The notes beneath the pieces were generated by a model. The model was not told the DNA's origin. It made no database searches and saw nothing but the letters and a program-made list of their open reading frames with translations. The translations under genes and the position numbers were made by a program. 43,743 bases of DNA from an uncultured Chitinophagales bacterium (GTDB lineage: Bacteria; Bacteroidota; Bacteroidia; Chitinophagales; JAHDHT01): NCBI GenBank assembly GCA_938023075.1, contig CALHDG010000081.1, positions 1-43,743 on the forward strand. The letters run 5' to 3'. This document shows, piece by piece, positions 16,463-25,601 of the stretch; position 1 is the first letter of the stretch; each line of letters begins with the position of its first letter.

Positions 16463-19400
16463 TTACTCTCTAACTACATTTACTTTACGTGTAATAGTTC
16501 CTTTATCCGTAACAACGTTTACCATATAAATACCTTCTGCCTGATCTGATAGATCGATTTTGGTTAGGGCTTTTATTTGATCTTCATCTAAGGTAACAAT
16601 ATTTTTACCGATTAAATTATACACATTAATTTCAGAAACTTTTAAATTGTTGGTTTCGATATTTAACTGCCCTTTAGTAGGGTTAGGGAAAATATCAACA
16701 AACTCGTATATCGGATTATCTTCAATGCCAACACCATCATCAACAACACACTTACTAACTTTTACAGAACGCTCTGCCATACCTACGTTACCAGAAGCAT
16801 CGGAAACCGTATAGGTAATTATGTAAAATTGATCCATACCTTCACCACAATTACAATCTATTGGGTTGCCATCGTTATAAACCGCTTCAACCATGCTTGT
16901 CAAATTACCAACCGTTGTATCATCTGTTGCATAAACACCAAGATCGTCGCTAGCATCAAAAACACCATCACTACCGCATTGCGTAACATCAGTAACTGTA
17001 ATAGTATAAGGTCCATTTAACTGAATAGTAGGTGCTGTATTATCACCAACTGTTATAACGCGTTCTTCTATAGTCTCATTACCAGACTGATCAGTAGCCG
17101 TAATGGTAATAGTATAATCACCTAACACTTCTGAACTTATTTCATCTAAACCGTCAACTTCAATGGTAACATTCTCGCAATCTACATTATCTTTTGCTGT
17201 AATCTGTACATCTTGTGCATCGAAGGGATCAAATAATCCAATCAATTCTGGTAAACCATTTACCGTAATTTCTGGGCCATCGGAATCTTCTGCAATAACC
17301 TCTACATTTAACATTAAAGAACCTTCGTTACCAGCAAAATCACTTACGGTATATACAACTGTATAAGAGCCAACTTCATCTGTATTTACGTTATCTTCAA
17401 TTTGCAGATTTTCTGAAACATCGCAACCACTATCTTCCTCATTACCATCAATAGTAACAAAATCTGTAATTTTAACTTCTGGATTAGTCCATTCAGAACC
17501 AGCGAGCACCGCAAATTCGGTACAAGTTCCCTCTATTGTAATTTCAGGAGCCAGGTCGTCTTCAATAATTTCAACATTTATTTGTAAAGTATCTGATTTA
17601 TTGCCTGCAGAATCTTCTACATAAATTGCTTCTTTATAAGTACCAACAGTCGAGTAATCTGCCAAACCTTCTATTTTAATATCTTTAATTATACCTTCTG
17701 GATAATCGAAACCCCAAGAATTGGCTATTAAAAACAAATCTTTGTCAGCACTACAATTTTGTGGTAAAATAAAGGAGTTTGATCTTATAGACAGGTATGG
17801 TTCAGAGTCTTTTGGAGCGATTTCATCATTAATGTCTTCTGGTAAAATTTTTACTACAGCAATTTCATTAATGGTTTCAATAATTTGAGGATTTTGAAGA
17901 AAAGTACCAGGCAACAGATCGTGTTGATAAACTAAAAAGATGGTATCTTTAATTGATCTGGCTATTGAGGGATAGGCTTCTTCAGAGTCTGGAGCGTTGG
18001 TTACATTTAATGGTCCCTGCCAATTTAAACCACCATCAGTAGACTTGAGCATAAAAACATCATAATATGATAGGCTATCTCCTGGAAATTCCATCTCAAA
18101 ATCTTTTATAGTATTGCCTGTATCATCAGAACTTTCAAAAGTTACTGTAGAGGGTACTTGGTGACCATCAACTGCTGCAGAGTAAGAGAGATACAGATTG
18201 TCATCGCTATCTATAGCCAATTGAGGATGCGCAACAATACTAGAATAAAAAGGAAATCCAGTTTGAGCAACCGCAAATCCACCTAATATCATATTGTTGA
18301 TAGCAGTTCCTAACTGCCCGTCATCATTATTATCATTTAATATAGATTTACCAATTACTTGTGGTTCTATCATATCTTCATTCCAATAAAATAGAGCAGC
18401 TGTTTCTCGTAATAGAAAAAATGATCCTTCTGTCACAAAATCATTATCAGCAGTGTTAAATTGTATTTGTCCGCTAAATACCACATGGCTTTTACCTTCA
18501 CTGTCAATAATTACGCTATTTCCACCATCAGAAGCAAAAAACGGTTCTATCGTAAAATCAGGATCATCTGCACTATTATTAATATCTTCAGCTAATGGAT
18601 TACTTGTTGATTGAATTATTTTTTTCTCCCAGGTTTTTCCTTGATCTAATGATTTATACAATACAATTTCGGTCATTGTAGTTCCAAATACAACCGAAAC
18701 AACACCATTGGCAGCATCAATTTGATAGGCATCTGCGGTCATACTTCTTGGATAACTATTGCCGTAATTATTTTCCAAGCCTCCGGTGCTTTCCCATGTA
18801 TTTCCATTATCAAGTGACCGGATAAAATTTAAACCACCATTAATACCATTAAAAGGTTCAGACATAAAGGGCCTACCAATTACTGCATAAATGTTAGGAG
18901 ATTCTGTTGCTGCCCTTGCCCAAACACCACCAGGATCATTGACATCATCCTCCATACCAACAATTATTTCAGTCCAATCACTTTGGTTACCAGTTCTGTA
19001 ACAAAACATCATACCCATAGTGCCCGTATGGGTAATTGAAAATTGACGACCTTGACTAAAGCCTAAATTTGGCCAACCAACCCTGGTAGTGGGTTCAATT
19101 CTTCTTTCAGGTATCGCCCCCCATTTTCCAGTATTACGGTTATAAAAATTAAATCCAGTTCCTCTACCTGACCATGCACCTGCTCCCATCGGGTCATTCG
19201 GAAATTCTCTTCCCATCGTCCAGCCTACATAAGTAAAAGTTCCTGGAGGGTTTTGTGCTACTCTTCTACACATCCCACTATTGGTTTGTAAATCATAGGT
19301 GGAAAGCCCAACAACCTCTCCTACCGGAGCTTTCAGCTTTTTGGCTTTGTAAACTGGTAAAATTTCAGTTTTAGCAGCTTCTGTCACATGATCATGTCCA

Positions 19401-19525
19401 ATAACATTTGAAACTTTAGCTGTTCTTAAATGTTTGTCTTTAATTGCTTGCTTTTTGTTGTTAATGCCAGCCATTACAGAAACACCGAACGCCATCAATA
19501 GAAAACTAAGTAAAATTTGCTTCAT
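16463..19525 (-). CDS. T9SS-secreted sialidase-like (Asp-box) protein with Ig-like repeats
   Basis: 1020 residues. A signal peptide (KQILLSFLLMAFGVSVMAG) is followed by a propeller with Asp-box motifs (SLDNGNTWES, SLDQGKTWEK, STDGGLNWQG) over about residues 70-540, as in BNR/sialidase-fold proteins. Next come several Ig-like DUF5011/HYR-type domains over about 570-930, each with a line such as VGSYTVVYTVSDFAGNEG or LGDYTITITATDQSGNET. The end is a clear type A T9SS sorting domain (FVDIFPNPTKGQLNIETNN to TITRKVNVVRE). It should be exported through T9SS and attached to the surface or released. Asp-box propellers occur in sialidases but also in many non-enzymes, and I see no full set of catalytic residues, so activity is open. 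It is monocistronic with its own terminator. Confidence 0.9.
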   Translation of the reverse strand: MKQILLSFLLMAFGVSVMAGINNKKQAIKDKHLRTAKVSNVIGHDHVTEAAKTEILPVYKAKKLKAPVGEVVGLSTYDLQTNSGMCRRVAQNPPGTFTYVGWTMGREFPNDPMGAGAWSGRGTGFNFYNRNTGKWGAIPERRIEPTTRVGWPNLGFSQGRQFSITHTGTMGMMFCYRTGNQSDWTEIIVGMEDDVNDPGGVWARAATESPNIYAVIGRPFMSEPFNGINGGLNFIRSLDNGNTWESTGGLENNYGNSYPRSMTADAYQIDAANGVVSVVFGTTMTEIVLYKSLDQGKTWEKKIIQSTSNPLAEDINNSADDPDFTIEPFFASDGGNSVIIDSEGKSHVVFSGQIQFNTADNDFVTEGSFFLLRETAALFYWNEDMIEPQVIGKSILNDNNDDGQLGTAINNMILGGFAVAQTGFPFYSSIVAHPQLAIDSDDNLYLSYSAAVDGHQVPSTVTFESSDDTGNTIKDFEMEFPGDSLSYYDVFMLKSTDGGLNWQGPLNVTNAPDSEEAYPSIARSIKDTIFLVYQHDLLPGTFLQNPQIIETINEIAVVKILPEDINDEIAPKDSEPYLSIRSNSFILPQNCSADKDLFLIANSWGFDYPEGIIKDIKIEGLADYSTVGTYKEAIYVEDSAGNKSDTLQINVEIIEDDLAPEITIEGTCTEFAVLAGSEWTNPEVKITDFVTIDGNEEDSGCDVSENLQIEDNVNTDEVGSYTVVYTVSDFAGNEGSLMLNVEVIAEDSDGPEITVNGLPELIGLFDPFDAQDVQITAKDNVDCENVTIEVDGLDEISSEVLGDYTITITATDQSGNETIEERVITVGDNTAPTIQLNGPYTITVTDVTQCGSDGVFDASDDLGVYATDDTTVGNLTSMVEAVYNDGNPIDCNCGEGMDQFYIITYTVSDASGNVGMAERSVKVSKCVVDDGVGIEDNPIYEFVDIFPNPTKGQLNIETNNLKVSEINVYNLIGKNIVTLDEDQIKALTKIDLSDQAEGIYMVNVVTDKGTITRKVNVVRE

Positions 19526-19747
19526 TGCTAATCAATATTTTTATTAAAAATTATTTTGTTTTTAGCTTTTAGAGTGTGAAGTCGTAAAACTATTAAATTA
19601 ATTACAAAAAAATGTCATTTTACTGTTAAATGATGGGTTTTTGACAATAAGAATACTACTTTAACATGAATTATTCAGCACTTAATTACTTACCTTTCCC
19701 ATCTTAAATAAATTATTAGTATAATATTTAATAAATAGATACAAGTA

Positions 19748-21289
19748 TTGGAAGAGCAATTGACCACACTAAAGGAAAAAAACCAACTTGCAGAGTTAGG
19801 TGGCGGACAAAAACGAATTGATGCTCAACATGCTAAAGGTAAGTTAACTGCCCGAGAGCGCATTCAGTTATTATTAGATAAAAACAGTTTTGAAGAAACT
19901 GGTAAGCTAGTTATGCATAGAAGTAAAGATTTTGGCATGGAAAACCAACGCTTTCTGGGAGACGGCGTGGTTACCGGTTATGGTAAAATTGATGGTAGAC
20001 TAGTTTATGTTTTTAGTCAAGACTTTACCGTTTTTGGTGGATCTTTATCAGAAACCCACGCCGAAAAAATTGTGAAAGTGATGGATTTAGCCATGCAAAA
20101 CGGCGCCCCCATCATTGGATTGAATGATAGTGGCGGGGCGAGAATACAAGAAGGTGTTAACTCGCTCGGAGGTTATGCCGATATTTTTTATCGCAACACC
20201 TTGGCTTCTGGAGTGATTCCTCAAATAAGTGCCATTATGGGTCCCTGTGCGGGCGGGGCAGTGTATTCTCCTGCCATTACCGATTTTATTCTGATGGTTG
20301 AAAACACCAGCTATATGTTTGTAACCGGACCTAATGTAGTAAAAACCGTTACCCACGAAGAAGTAAGCAGCGAAGATTTGGGTGGTGCTTCCGCACATTC
20401 AGCAAAATCAGGCGTTACGCATTTTAGTTGTATCAATGAATTAGATTGTTTGAACCGGGTTAAAACCTTATTGAGTTATATACCTCAGAACAACCAGGAA
20501 AAAGCACCTCGCCAACCGTATACAATTCAAAATGAAATACGACCAGCACTCAACCAAATTATTCCATCAAGTGCTAACCAACCTTATGATATTCGTGAAG
20601 TCATCAATCATACCATTGATACCGATTCCTTTTTTGAAGTACATCAAAATTATGCCGAAAATATTGTAGTTGGCTTTGCCCATATAGCTGGCAGAAGTAT
20701 TGGCATAGTTGCTAACCAACCGGCATATCTTGCCGGTGTGTTAGATATCAACTCCTCTAAAAAAGGAGCCCGCTTTGTCCGTTTTTGTGATAGCTTTAAT
20801 ATTCCCTTATTGGTTTTTGTTGATGTTCCCGGCTTTTTACCCGGTACCGACCAAGAGTGGAATGGCATTATCAACAACGGCTCGAAATTGTTATATGCTT
20901 TTTGCGAAGCGACCGTGCCAAGGGTAACCGTAATTACCCGCAAAGCCTATGGCGGAGCATATGATGTAATGAACAGCAAACATATTGGTTGCGATATAAA
21001 CTATGCCTGGCCCTCTGCCGAAATTGCCGTTATGGGTGCCAAAGGCGCCAGCGAAATCATTTTTAGAAAAGAAATTAAAGCTGCCGAAAAACCAGACGAA
21101 ATATTAGCACAAAAAGAAGCGGAATACCAGGAAAAATTTGCCAATCCCTATCGTGCAGCAGCAAGAGGTTTTATTGACGAAGTTATTGAACCCGAGCAAA
21201 CGCGCCTTAAGTTGATTAAAGCCTTTAGTATGTTAAAAAATAAAAAGGAACATTTACCCAATAAAAAGCATGGTAATATTCCATTATAA
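19748..21289 (+). CDS. Acyl-CoA (propionyl-/acetyl-CoA) carboxylase carboxyltransferase subunit
   Basis: 513 residues, the usual length for a PccB/AccD-type beta subunit. It moves CO2 from carboxybiotin to an acyl-CoA, most often propionyl-CoA to give methylmalonyl-CoA. Motifs: [54 protein letters not shown] (the N-terminal oxyanion hole), [29 protein letters not shown] and [12 protein letters not shown]. The start codon is TTG at 19748 (reading [12 protein letters not shown]); no ATG is available near the N-terminus of the conserved region. No biotin carboxylase or carrier gene lies in the window. It is convergent with the AMP-ligase gene, with a structured repeat in the 264-base spacer. Confidence 0.93.
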   Translation: MEEQLTTLKEKNQLAELGGGQKRIDAQHAKGKLTARERIQLLLDKNSFEETGKLVMHRSKDFGMENQRFLGDGVVTGYGKIDGRLVYVFSQDFTVFGGSLSETHAEKIVKVMDLAMQNGAPIIGLNDSGGARIQEGVNSLGGYADIFYRNTLASGVIPQISAIMGPCAGGAVYSPAITDFILMVENTSYMFVTGPNVVKTVTHEEVSSEDLGGASAHSAKSGVTHFSCINELDCLNRVKTLLSYIPQNNQEKAPRQPYTIQNEIRPALNQIIPSSANQPYDIREVINHTIDTDSFFEVHQNYAENIVVGFAHIAGRSIGIVANQPAYLAGVLDINSSKKGARFVRFCDSFNIPLLVFVDVPGFLPGTDQEWNGIINNGSKLLYAFCEATVPRVTVITRKAYGGAYDVMNSKHIGCDINYAWPSAEIAVMGAKGASEIIFRKEIKAAEKPDEILAQKEAEYQEKFANPYRAAARGFIDEVIEPEQTRLKLIKAFSMLKNKKEHLPNKKHGNIPL

Positions 21290-21293
21290 TTCA

Positions 21294-21421
21294 TTTTTTT
21301 AGAAGCGAAACATGGGTAGGGTTTTCGAGCCGGCTACCCGCTGTCCGCTCAAATGCTGCGCCAACACACAGAAGCCAATGCTTCAGGCAGCATAACCGCT
21401 ACCATCGGGGCTAGTTTGCCA
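21294..21421 (-). repeat. Structured dispersed element, copy B (Flavo-1-like)
   Basis: On the minus strand the order is AACTAGCCCCGATGGTAGCG, then GTTATGCTGC, a variable loop, GCAGCATTTGAGCGGACAGC, GGG, a second hairpin GGGTAGC..GCTACCC-like (GGGTAG/CTACCC), and TTTCGCTTCTAAAAAAA. The main stem ATGCTGC/GCAGCAT differs in sequence from ATGCTAT/ATAGCAT in copies C and D but keeps pairing. It lies between two convergent genes. Confidence 0.7.
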
Positions 21422-21553
21422 ACTTCGCTTGTGTTTATCAACTTTTCAAAATTTCAGCATTCCTGATTTATAAGCAAAGATTAGTGCTTTTAGAAGAATG
21501 CCCGGCAAAATGAAAATGCCTGCTTTAGAGATTACACTTAATAAAAAAAGAGA

Positions 21554-22981
21554 TCACCTCAAAGTAGATATCAATTGCACATAGTCAATTCTGCTTTGAT
21601 GTCGTTTATCTTTAGCTAGTTTTTTTAGTTGAATTACCACATCAATTTCATAAGGAAATTTTAGTAATAAGTCTTCAAATTCCTTTCGATCACCAACATA
21701 AAACACAATCTTTTCACCATTAACATTCAACCAAGTGGCTTCACCATTAAAACGGTGTTCGCTCACAAACTTTTCTAAAGTGATTGTTGATAACAATTCA
21801 CCGGCTTCTTTCCAGCAGTGTTTCATCCTACCAAAAAAATACAATTTGCCTGCTTTGAGATAACCTGCATCTCCCGTTCGATGCCAGATTTTATCATCGT
21901 ATTCAATTTTATTTTTGGCATAAGCCTCTGGGTCTTTATAATAAGTCTTCAATACATGTGGACCAGCAACAATAATTTCACCGATGCTAGCTTCATTTAA
22001 TTTGTGCAATTGATCATCCTTAATATCAACTATTTTCACCAAAATATTTGGATGTGGTGAACCAACACAAATTCCTTTTTCTTTGGGATGATTGTTTTGC
22101 AAGTATTCATCAATAGTTAAAGTGGCGATAGGTTCAGCCTCGGTGCTACCGTAAACCAATTGTATGGCTCTTGCATAAGATTGATCTTTTAAGGTATCCA
22201 CAAAATCTGCATAAATGCTTGCGCCACCAATCACTACCTTTTCAAAATTTTCTTTCTTTAATTTCGATTGAAAGATATTAAAATGATAAGGCGAGGCTGA
22301 AACAACATTTACCTTAAACGCTTCATTAATTTTTTGCCAATGTTGTTCCTTATTTTTTGGTGGAATAATGGATGTTGCGCCAACTGCGAGATTACACAAC
22401 ATCACCACCGGGAAACTAGTTATATGAACATCACCGGCAGTTAGTTTAGTTTTCTCAATAATGGTTTGCAATTGAATGTTTAAAAAACCATGCGTTCGGT
22501 TGGCTGCTTTTGGATTGCCTGTGGTACCGCTCGTAAAGGTGATTAATGCCGTTTCGTTTTTTGCTACATTGGCAATATCTGCATGAGTTTCAGTTGATTT
22601 ATTCGTTCTGGTTAATTTTTTTCTTACTGTATTTCCAAAGAAAAATAATAATATAGAAAGAAGTGGTGTGGTCAAAACTCCTTTACAGTCCGCTTTTTTA
22701 ACTGCATATAAAACTCGTTTTCTTGGAAAGATATTATCCACCAAAACCGCTCTTGCTCCAATGGTAAAAATGGCCAGCAAGTTTACATATAGTTCTATTG
22801 AAGGCGGAATGACTACTAGAATATTATCCCCTTTTTGATAGCCTTGCTGTTTGAGGTAAGCCGATACTTGCCGTACCTTTTTAGCGAAGTCTGCATAGGT
22901 GTAGGCTTTACCCTTTTCAACAATGGCAATGGCTTTTGGATAAAGTTCAGCCGCTTTGAAAAAATGTTGTGCAATGTTCAT
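21554..22981 (-). CDS. AMP-dependent acyl ligase, OleC-like
   Basis: 475 residues of the ANL superfamily, which activate carboxylic acids as acyl-AMP. Motifs: LITFTSGTTGNPKAANRTHG (phosphate loop), YGSTEAEPIATL, and IWHRTGDAGYLKAGKLYFFG with RMKHCWKEAGE (C-terminal domain hinge). The stretch SFPVVMLCNLAVGATSIIPP resembles the corresponding part of OleC beta-lactone synthetases and related long-chain ligases. Near the C-terminus, where the last catalytic Lys is expected in an RHNSK-type motif, this protein has RHQSRID, so Arg may replace Lys. The protein is short for the superfamily. Its start overlaps the preceding gene's stop by four bases, so the two are translationally coupled. Substrate unknown; context suggests a lipid acid. 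Confidence 0.85.
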   Translation of the reverse strand: MNIAQHFFKAAELYPKAIAIVEKGKAYTYADFAKKVRQVSAYLKQQGYQKGDNILVVIPPSIELYVNLLAIFTIGARAVLVDNIFPRKRVLYAVKKADCKGVLTTPLLSILLFFFGNTVRKKLTRTNKSTETHADIANVAKNETALITFTSGTTGNPKAANRTHGFLNIQLQTIIEKTKLTAGDVHITSFPVVMLCNLAVGATSIIPPKNKEQHWQKINEAFKVNVVSASPYHFNIFQSKLKKENFEKVVIGGASIYADFVDTLKDQSYARAIQLVYGSTEAEPIATLTIDEYLQNNHPKEKGICVGSPHPNILVKIVDIKDDQLHKLNEASIGEIIVAGPHVLKTYYKDPEAYAKNKIEYDDKIWHRTGDAGYLKAGKLYFFGRMKHCWKEAGELLSTITLEKFVSEHRFNGEATWLNVNGEKIVFYVGDRKEFEDLLLKFPYEIDVVIQLKKLAKDKRHQSRIDYVQLISTLR

Positions 22982-24021
22982 AATGATAAACTTAATAATA
23001 TATGATCTTGGTAAGTTTCCCCGCCAAATTTTTGAGACATTTTTACTGACTTGTTGTTACTTTCCATATAAGCATGTAACAATTTTTCGTATCCTTTGTT
23101 GGCAGCTTTAAGTAGCAGTCGTTCTACCAGAAAATGAGCTAAGCCTTTATAAGCATCTCCTGATTTACGAGCAATGGTTTTAATAATTAGCCGCTTGGGT
23201 TGGTATACATCTTCCATAGCAAATAAAAAGCCCACTAGTCTTTCTTTATTCTTATTTTTTTCTATTACCAAATCAATCAAGTCGTTTTTTAAATAAGGTA
23301 AGATGGGTTGATACAAGGTTTTAAAAGCTTTTTCACTGATCGGTTTGTATAATAGATTGTTCGCAAATGCTTCGCTGCAAAATTGATGCAGCAAACTTAA
23401 ATCCTCGTCCGCATCTTCTACATTAAAATGCCGGACGGATAGTTTAGGTTTGTCATCTAACCAGTTTAAATTCTTTTGATTTGGAATGTATCTTTTCAAT
23501 CTTTCTTGAAAAGTAAAATATTCCGCATAAGGTTTGAAGCCCGCATTCTCCCATTGTTTTAGATAATAATTTTTGTGTTGATGTTCAAGAAAGAAAGGAG
23601 CAACTTGTTTTATATTGAATCGATGGCTGTGCCAAGTGTTACCATTCATTGGTCCCAATAATTTTTGATGCCCTTTTGATTGAGCGTATTGTTTTACTTT
23701 TTCAAACAGTTGCTTGGCTATTGACTCATCGTTTACACATTGATAATTTCCCAAGGTTAAAAATCCATTGTTGGTTTCATATAGAGTTACAAAAGCTATT
23801 ACTTCATTATAATTCTCCACAATTACCAAAGCCGAAACATCATCTATATTGCTAATAGATGGTTTTATTTCATTTATATATAAACGATTGATCAAATTTT
23901 GCAGGCGTGGCAATTGCTGTTGTACATCAAATAAAATTTGCGCCTTCGTTTTTTGAACCAACTTTTGGTTGTAGTTTAAACTTATCTTTTGTTTTGTTTT
24001 AATTTCTTGAATTGCATTCAT
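22978..24021 (-). CDS. GNAT-like acyltransferase domain protein
   Basis: 347 residues. The N-terminal half (about 40-160) reads as a GNAT-like fold (VSALVIVENYNEVIAFVTLY, FEKVKQYAQSKGHQKLLGPM, NGNTWHSH). The C-terminal part has a second GNAT-like pattern (LVGFLFAMEDV, IIKTIARKSGDAYKGLAHFL, KGYEKLLHAYMESNNKSVKM, SQKFGG), in which the YMESNNKS helix corresponds to the usual N-x-x-S region. This arrangement resembles bacterial proteins with two tandem GNAT domains. The acyl donor and acceptor are unknown. It ends in a four-base overlap with the AMP-ligase gene and starts 316 bases downstream of the SRPBCC gene, with a structured repeat in between, so it may have its own promoter. Confidence 0.75.
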   Translation of the reverse strand: MNAIQEIKTKQKISLNYNQKLVQKTKAQILFDVQQQLPRLQNLINRLYINEIKPSISNIDDVSALVIVENYNEVIAFVTLYETNNGFLTLGNYQCVNDESIAKQLFEKVKQYAQSKGHQKLLGPMNGNTWHSHRFNIKQVAPFFLEHQHKNYYLKQWENAGFKPYAEYFTFQERLKRYIPNQKNLNWLDDKPKLSVRHFNVEDADEDLSLLHQFCSEAFANNLLYKPISEKAFKTLYQPILPYLKNDLIDLVIEKNKNKERLVGFLFAMEDVYQPKRLIIKTIARKSGDAYKGLAHFLVERLLLKAANKGYEKLLHAYMESNNKSVKMSQKFGGETYQDHILLSLSL

Positions 24022-24174
24022 ATAGTTTCTTTTAATTAATTTCTGTTACTACTTTTGGTTTAATATTTAGTTTTCGGTTGGATGTTTTTTAGGATTAACT
24101 TTAGCCAATTTTTCAAAATGATTGATACTTTTTTGTATTTACTCTACTACCATATTTTTATTTACGGAGAACCG

Positions 24175-24309
24175 CAGTTTTTAAACTAGCCCCGATTGCA
24201 GCGGTTATGCTATGGTGCAGGGCGGGCTTGCAGCAAAGCCATAGCATTTGAGCGGAAAGCGGGACCACCGTTATTGTAATGCTAAAAGGTTTCGCTTCAA
24301 AAAAAAATC
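24175..24309 (+). repeat. Structured dispersed element, copy C (Flavo-1-like)
   Basis: Order: TTAAACTAGCCCCGATTGCA, GCGGTT, a perfect 9-bp stem ATGCTATGG/CCATAGCAT (24208-24216 with 24240-24248), TTGAGCGGAAAGCGGGA and TTTCGCTTCAAAAAAAA. The first 45 bases are nearly identical to copy D at 31774. It fills most of the 24022-24337 gap inside the lipid cluster. Nothing else is seen in that gap. Confidence 0.7.
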
Positions 24310-24337
24310 AATGCTAAAGCATCCGCAACTATATTCT

Positions 24338-24922
24338 TTAGGTAAACTCGTCCAAACTTTCTACCTCTTTTTTAATGTTGTTCAAATTTTTATGAAAGAT
24401 GTAGGCAACATAATGTCCGCTTATTTTCAACTTCAGCCAATCGATAAAACGATTATGACTAGCTTGGGGTTTATATAAACCAAACACCAAATTGGTTTGT
24501 CCTTCTGATATGGATGCATATTTTTGCCGGGTAAATAAATGGTCTGCCTCTATCAAAAAACCATTTAAATTATAAACGGTTAACTCCCGCAGCTCATTCA
24601 CTTTTACGTTTACAATTTCTTCATCCCAAAAAATTCCCTCCCCATTTTTGTTTTTAAAACATCGTCGTGTTGAACCCAAAGCTCCATCACTTACTTCATT
24701 TTCATTTAGGGCGTTTATATGACTGACGTAACTTGACCATTTGGATGCATTGGCAGAGTTGCCCAGATAACTAAAGACCTTTTCTACAGATTGATTTATA
24801 GTAATTTCATTTTCTAATTGATACAAACCTGTTGTTTTATTATACTGAAAGGGGCTTGTAAAAAACCAGACACCCATTATTAAAAACAATAGAGCGAGTG
24901 TCGAAATAATAATTTTTTTCAT
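24338..24922 (-). CDS. Membrane-anchored SRPBCC/START-like protein
   Basis: 194 residues. One N-terminal membrane helix (IIISTLALLFLIMGVWFF) acts as anchor or uncleaved signal. The rest has the polyketide-cyclase/START pattern: LENEITINQSVEKVFSYLGN, NASKWSSYVSHINALN, then alternating strands (LGSTRRCFKNKNGEG, LRELTVYNLNGFLIE) and a C-terminal helix (FHKNLNNIKKEVESL). SRPBCC domains bind hydrophobic ligands in a deep cavity. In this cluster it could carry or modify a lipid intermediate at the periplasmic face; that is inference. It follows the kinase-like gene after 32 bases. Confidence 0.8.
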   Translation of the reverse strand: MKKIIISTLALLFLIMGVWFFTSPFQYNKTTGLYQLENEITINQSVEKVFSYLGNSANASKWSSYVSHINALNENEVSDGALGSTRRCFKNKNGEGIFWDEEIVNVKVNELRELTVYNLNGFLIEADHLFTRQKYASISEGQTNLVFGLYKPQASHNRFIDWLKLKISGHYVAYIFHKNLNNIKKEVESLDEFT

Positions 24923-24954
24923 GATTAATAAATTTTAAATATATTTATGTTTAA

Positions 24955-25599
24955 TTAAATAAAATGTGTTATGATAAATATGTTTGCCATTGCGCCAAGT
25001 GGAATCGTGAAATTATCCCAACCTTTAACAGATAAAAATTCTGCTAAAGTTAATGAGATGGCAAACAAGGGTAAATAATACAAAGCTTCTTTATATTGAA
25101 AATAAAAACCAATTAAAATTAAGAGGCTGCTTATAAAGAAAGCGATACTTCCTCCAAGGCTTTTAATTTGCCCAAAAACCTTTAGTGGTTTGTAGTTTAA
25201 TTTTTTACCAACCAATGCCGCTAAAGGATCGCTAATAGATAAAATTAATATGGGTAAATAATAATATAAAGTACTGTTAAATTGCTGCTGCACCCAAAAA
25301 CAAACCAATACAATTAAGGCAAACAGCCAACTGCCATACGATTTTCGTTCAACAGATGTGATGGATTTTAACCAGTTCATTTTTTCGCAAATGGTGAGCA
25401 AGAATAAAAAGGAGCCACATAAAAGTATCATTTGCCAAAATGCTTCAATAAAAAATGGGAAGCTAAGAGCAATTAAACCGGTGCTGATGTGTACGAACTT
25501 TCGGGTGTATTCTACCTTTTTATTAGCGCTGTAAAAGAGCCATTCGCTGATGCCGAATAAGGCGAAATAAAGTATGCTGTAAATTAATAAAGTAGTCAT
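24955..25599 (-). CDS. Phytol/dolichol-kinase-like (VTE5/SEC59 family) membrane protein
   Basis: 214 residues with about six to seven membrane helices. The family signature is present: KKVEYTRKFVHISTGLIALS at residues of about 27-46, and ISDPLAALVGKKLNYKPLKV with KSLGGSIAFF at about 130-160, matching the D-P-x-A...G...K-(T/S)-x-x-G-S pattern of CTP-dependent polyprenol kinases and related cytidylyltransferase-like proteins. Members phosphorylate long-chain isoprenoid alcohols (phytol, dolichol) or related lipids. Next to HMG-CoA reductase and UbiA genes, an isoprenoid alcohol substrate is plausible but unproven. Only two bases separate it from the BtaA-like gene. Confidence 0.8.
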   Translation of the reverse strand: MTTLLIYSILYFALFGISEWLFYSANKKVEYTRKFVHISTGLIALSFPFFIEAFWQMILLCGSFLFLLTICEKMNWLKSITSVERKSYGSWLFALIVLVCFWVQQQFNSTLYYYLPILILSISDPLAALVGKKLNYKPLKVFGQIKSLGGSIAFFISSLLILIGFYFQYKEALYYLPLFAISLTLAEFLSVKGWDNFTIPLGAMANIFIITHFI

Positions 25600-25601
25600 A
25601 A

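Noticed and set aside
16463-19525. Active sialidase
   Set aside because: Asp-boxes show the propeller fold only; the Arg triad and the Tyr/Glu pair could not be identified.
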